DNA of 5,623 bases, taken from the NCBI GenBank assembly GCA_900553265.1, contig USDD01000132.1, positions 1-5,623 of the forward strand. The letters run 5' to 3'. The notes under the pieces are model-generated. The model made no database searches and was not told the DNA's origin. It worked only from the letters and a program-made list of their open reading frames with translations. This document shows, in pieces, positions 4,319 through 5,623 of this stretch. Source of the stretch: an uncultured Eubacteriales bacterium. GTDB lineage: Bacteria; Bacillota; Clostridia; Christensenellales; Aristaeellaceae. The position numbers and the translations under genes were made by a program. Numbering within the stretch: the first letter of the stretch is position 1; each line of letters starts with the position of its first letter.

Positions 4319-5623
4319 TTGCACGAGAAATTTGACGTTGTGGTCATCGGCGCGGGACACGCCGGATGCGAGGCCGCGCTGGCCTGCGCGCGCATGGGAC
4401 AGCAGACGCTGCTGACCACGCTGAATCTGGATTCGCTGGCGATGATGCCCTGCAATCCGTCCATCGGCGGCACGGCCAAGGGCCATCTGGTGCGCGAGCT
4501 GGACGCGCTGGGCGGCGAGATGGGCCGCGCCATCGACGACGTGTTCATCCAGTCGCGCATGCTGAACACCGGCAAGGGCCCGGCGGTGCATTCCCTGCGC
4601 GCTCAGGCCGACAAGAAGGCCTATCAGCTGCGCATGCGCCGGGCGGTGGACGACTGCGAAAACCTCGTTCTGCGGCAGGCGGAGATTCGGCAGATTCTGG
4701 TGGAGAACGGCCGGGTGACGGGCGTGGAGACCACCACCGGTTCCCGGGTGGACTGCCGCGCCGTGGTGGTCTGCTGCGGCGTGTATCTGAACAGCCGCAT
4801 CATCATCGGCGAATGCTCGTGGAACGGCGGCCCGCAGGGGCTGATGGCAGCCAACGCGCTGACGGCGAACCTCGCCGATCTGGGCTTCCCCATCCGCCGG
4901 TTCAAGACCGGCACGCCCGCGCGGCTGGACGGCCGAACCATCGACTTTTCCCGGATGGAGCCCCAGTACGGCGACGATCCCATCGTGCCGTTCTCGTTCC
5001 TGACCGACCCGGCGGGACTGAAAAACCGCGCGCTGTGCTATCTGACCTACACCACGCCGGAGACCCATCGCATCATTCTGGACAACCTCGACCGCGCGCC
5101 CATGTACGCGGGCGCCATCCACGGCACCGGCGCGCGCTATTGCCCGTCCATCGAGGACAAGGTGGTGCGCTTCAAGGACAAGGAGCGCCATCCCATCTTC
5201 ATGGAGCCCGAGGGGCTGAGCACCTGCGAGTGGTATGCCCAGGGCATGTCCACCTCCATGCCCGAGGACATTCAGCGCCGCATCTACGCCAGCGTGCCCG
5301 GGCTGGAGCACGCGAGATTGCTGCGGCTGGCCTACGCCATCGAGTACGACTGCATCGACCCGCAGACGCTGGAGCTGACGCTGGGCGCGAAGCACATCCG
5401 CGGCCTGTACACCGCCGGACAGATCAACGGCACCTCCGGCTACGAGGAGGCCGCCGCCCAGGGCCTCTACGCCGGCATGAACGCCGCGCTGTACTGCGCG
5501 GAGCGCGAGCCGATGATCCTCGGCCGGGCCGACGCGTATCTGGGCGTGCTGGTGGACGATCTGGTGACCAAGGGCGTGGACGAGCCCTACCGCATGATGA
5601 CCTCCCGCGCCGAGTACCGGCTG
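4319..5623 (+). CDS. mnmG: tRNA uridine-5-carboxymethylaminomethyl modification enzyme MnmG, N-terminal 435 residues (3' end outside window)
   Basis: FAD-dependent cytosolic enzyme (also GidA) that with the GTPase MnmE installs the aminomethyl-type group on C5 of wobble uridine 34 in several tRNAs, improving decoding accuracy. The N-terminus carries the Rossmann FAD motif VIGAGHAGCEAA (9-20). PCNPSIGGTAKGHL (44-57) holds conserved Cys45, and LNTGKGPAVHSLRAQADK spans 82-99. TGTPARL is at 197-203, and RYCPSIEDK (273-281) holds the second conserved Cys275, matching E. coli Cys47 and Cys277. A C-terminal FAD-contact region, YTAGQINGTSGYEEAAAQG, lies near 404. About 190 residues are missing relative to the usual 620-630. 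The start is TTG: it has AAGGAG 9 bases upstream and aligns with family N-termini, and no in-frame ATG fits. The residue before Arg273 is Ala where many family members have Pro. Confidence 0.97.
   Translation, partial: MHEKFDVVVIGAGHAGCEAALACARMGQQTLLTTLNLDSLAMMPCNPSIGGTAKGHLVRELDALGGEMGRAIDDVFIQSRMLNTGKGPAVHSLRAQADKKAYQLRMRRAVDDCENLVLRQAEIRQILVENGRVTGVETTTGSRVDCRAVVVCCGVYLNSRIIIGECSWNGGPQGLMAANALTANLADLGFPIRRFKTGTPARLDGRTIDFSRMEPQYGDDPIVPFSFLTDPAGLKNRALCYLTYTTPETHRIILDNLDRAPMYAGAIHGTGARYCPSIEDKVVRFKDKERHPIFMEPEGLSTCEWYAQGMSTSMPEDIQRRIYASVPGLEHARLLRLAYAIEYDCIDPQTLELTLGAKHIRGLYTAGQINGTSGYEEAAAQGLYAGMNAALYCAEREPMILGRADAYLGVLVDDLVTKGVDEPYRMMTSRAEYRL

Noticed and set aside
3749..5395. Long open reading frame on the minus strand (about 548 codons) opposite mnmG and the small genes
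   Set aside because: It lies antisense to a certain mnmG, has a His/Arg/Gln/Ala-rich composition typical of GC-rich shadow frames, and shows no family motif.

Overview
This is a GC-rich bacterial chromosomal segment, most likely from a high-GC member of the Bacillota (Clostridia-like). The evidence is strong purine-rich ribosome binding sites before nearly every gene, a short class II aldolase of the Gram-positive/Helicobacter type, a feoA-feoB operon ending in the small FeoB-associated Cys-rich membrane protein typical of that phylum, and a TTG-started mnmG with a clostridial-looking N-terminus. The genus cannot be fixed from the sequence alone.

Layout. Positions 2-469 (+) hold the 3' half of the class II fructose-bisphosphate aldolase gene. 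Positions 470-800 carry no gene but are full of hairpins, including one good terminator for the aldolase transcript and one bidirectional terminator shared with the convergent iron operon. Positions 801-3440 (-) are a ferrous iron uptake operon read right to left: feoA, then feoB (4-base ATGA overlap), then a 52-residue Cys-rich membrane protein. A well-formed promoter (TTGACA, 17 bp, extended TACCAT) and two inverted repeats lie upstream of feoA at 3456-3539. Positions 3616-4219 (+) carry two small membrane-protein genes of unknown function, divergent from feo. From 4319 (+) to the window end runs mnmG (gidA), the FAD-dependent tRNA wobble-uridine modification enzyme, truncated by the window edge.

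How the genes work together. FeoA, FeoB and the Cys-rich protein form one Fe(II) import unit, expected to be repressed when iron is sufficient. The GTTAG/CTAAC inverted repeat just downstream of the -10 is the best candidate operator. The aldolase (glycolysis/gluconeogenesis) and mnmG (translation fidelity) are housekeeping genes with no evident functional link to iron uptake. The two small membrane proteins have a perfect TATAAT upstream and may share a transcript with mnmG.

I see no clear undescribed multi-gene system. The points most worth a second look are a His/Asp-rich insertion in the cytosolic part of FeoB, the dense hairpin series after fba with mutually exclusive folds, the TGTAAA-A-TTTACA palindrome in the divergent promoter region, and the two unrecognised small membrane proteins. 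No tRNA, rRNA, CRISPR array, insertion sequence or attachment site was recognised.
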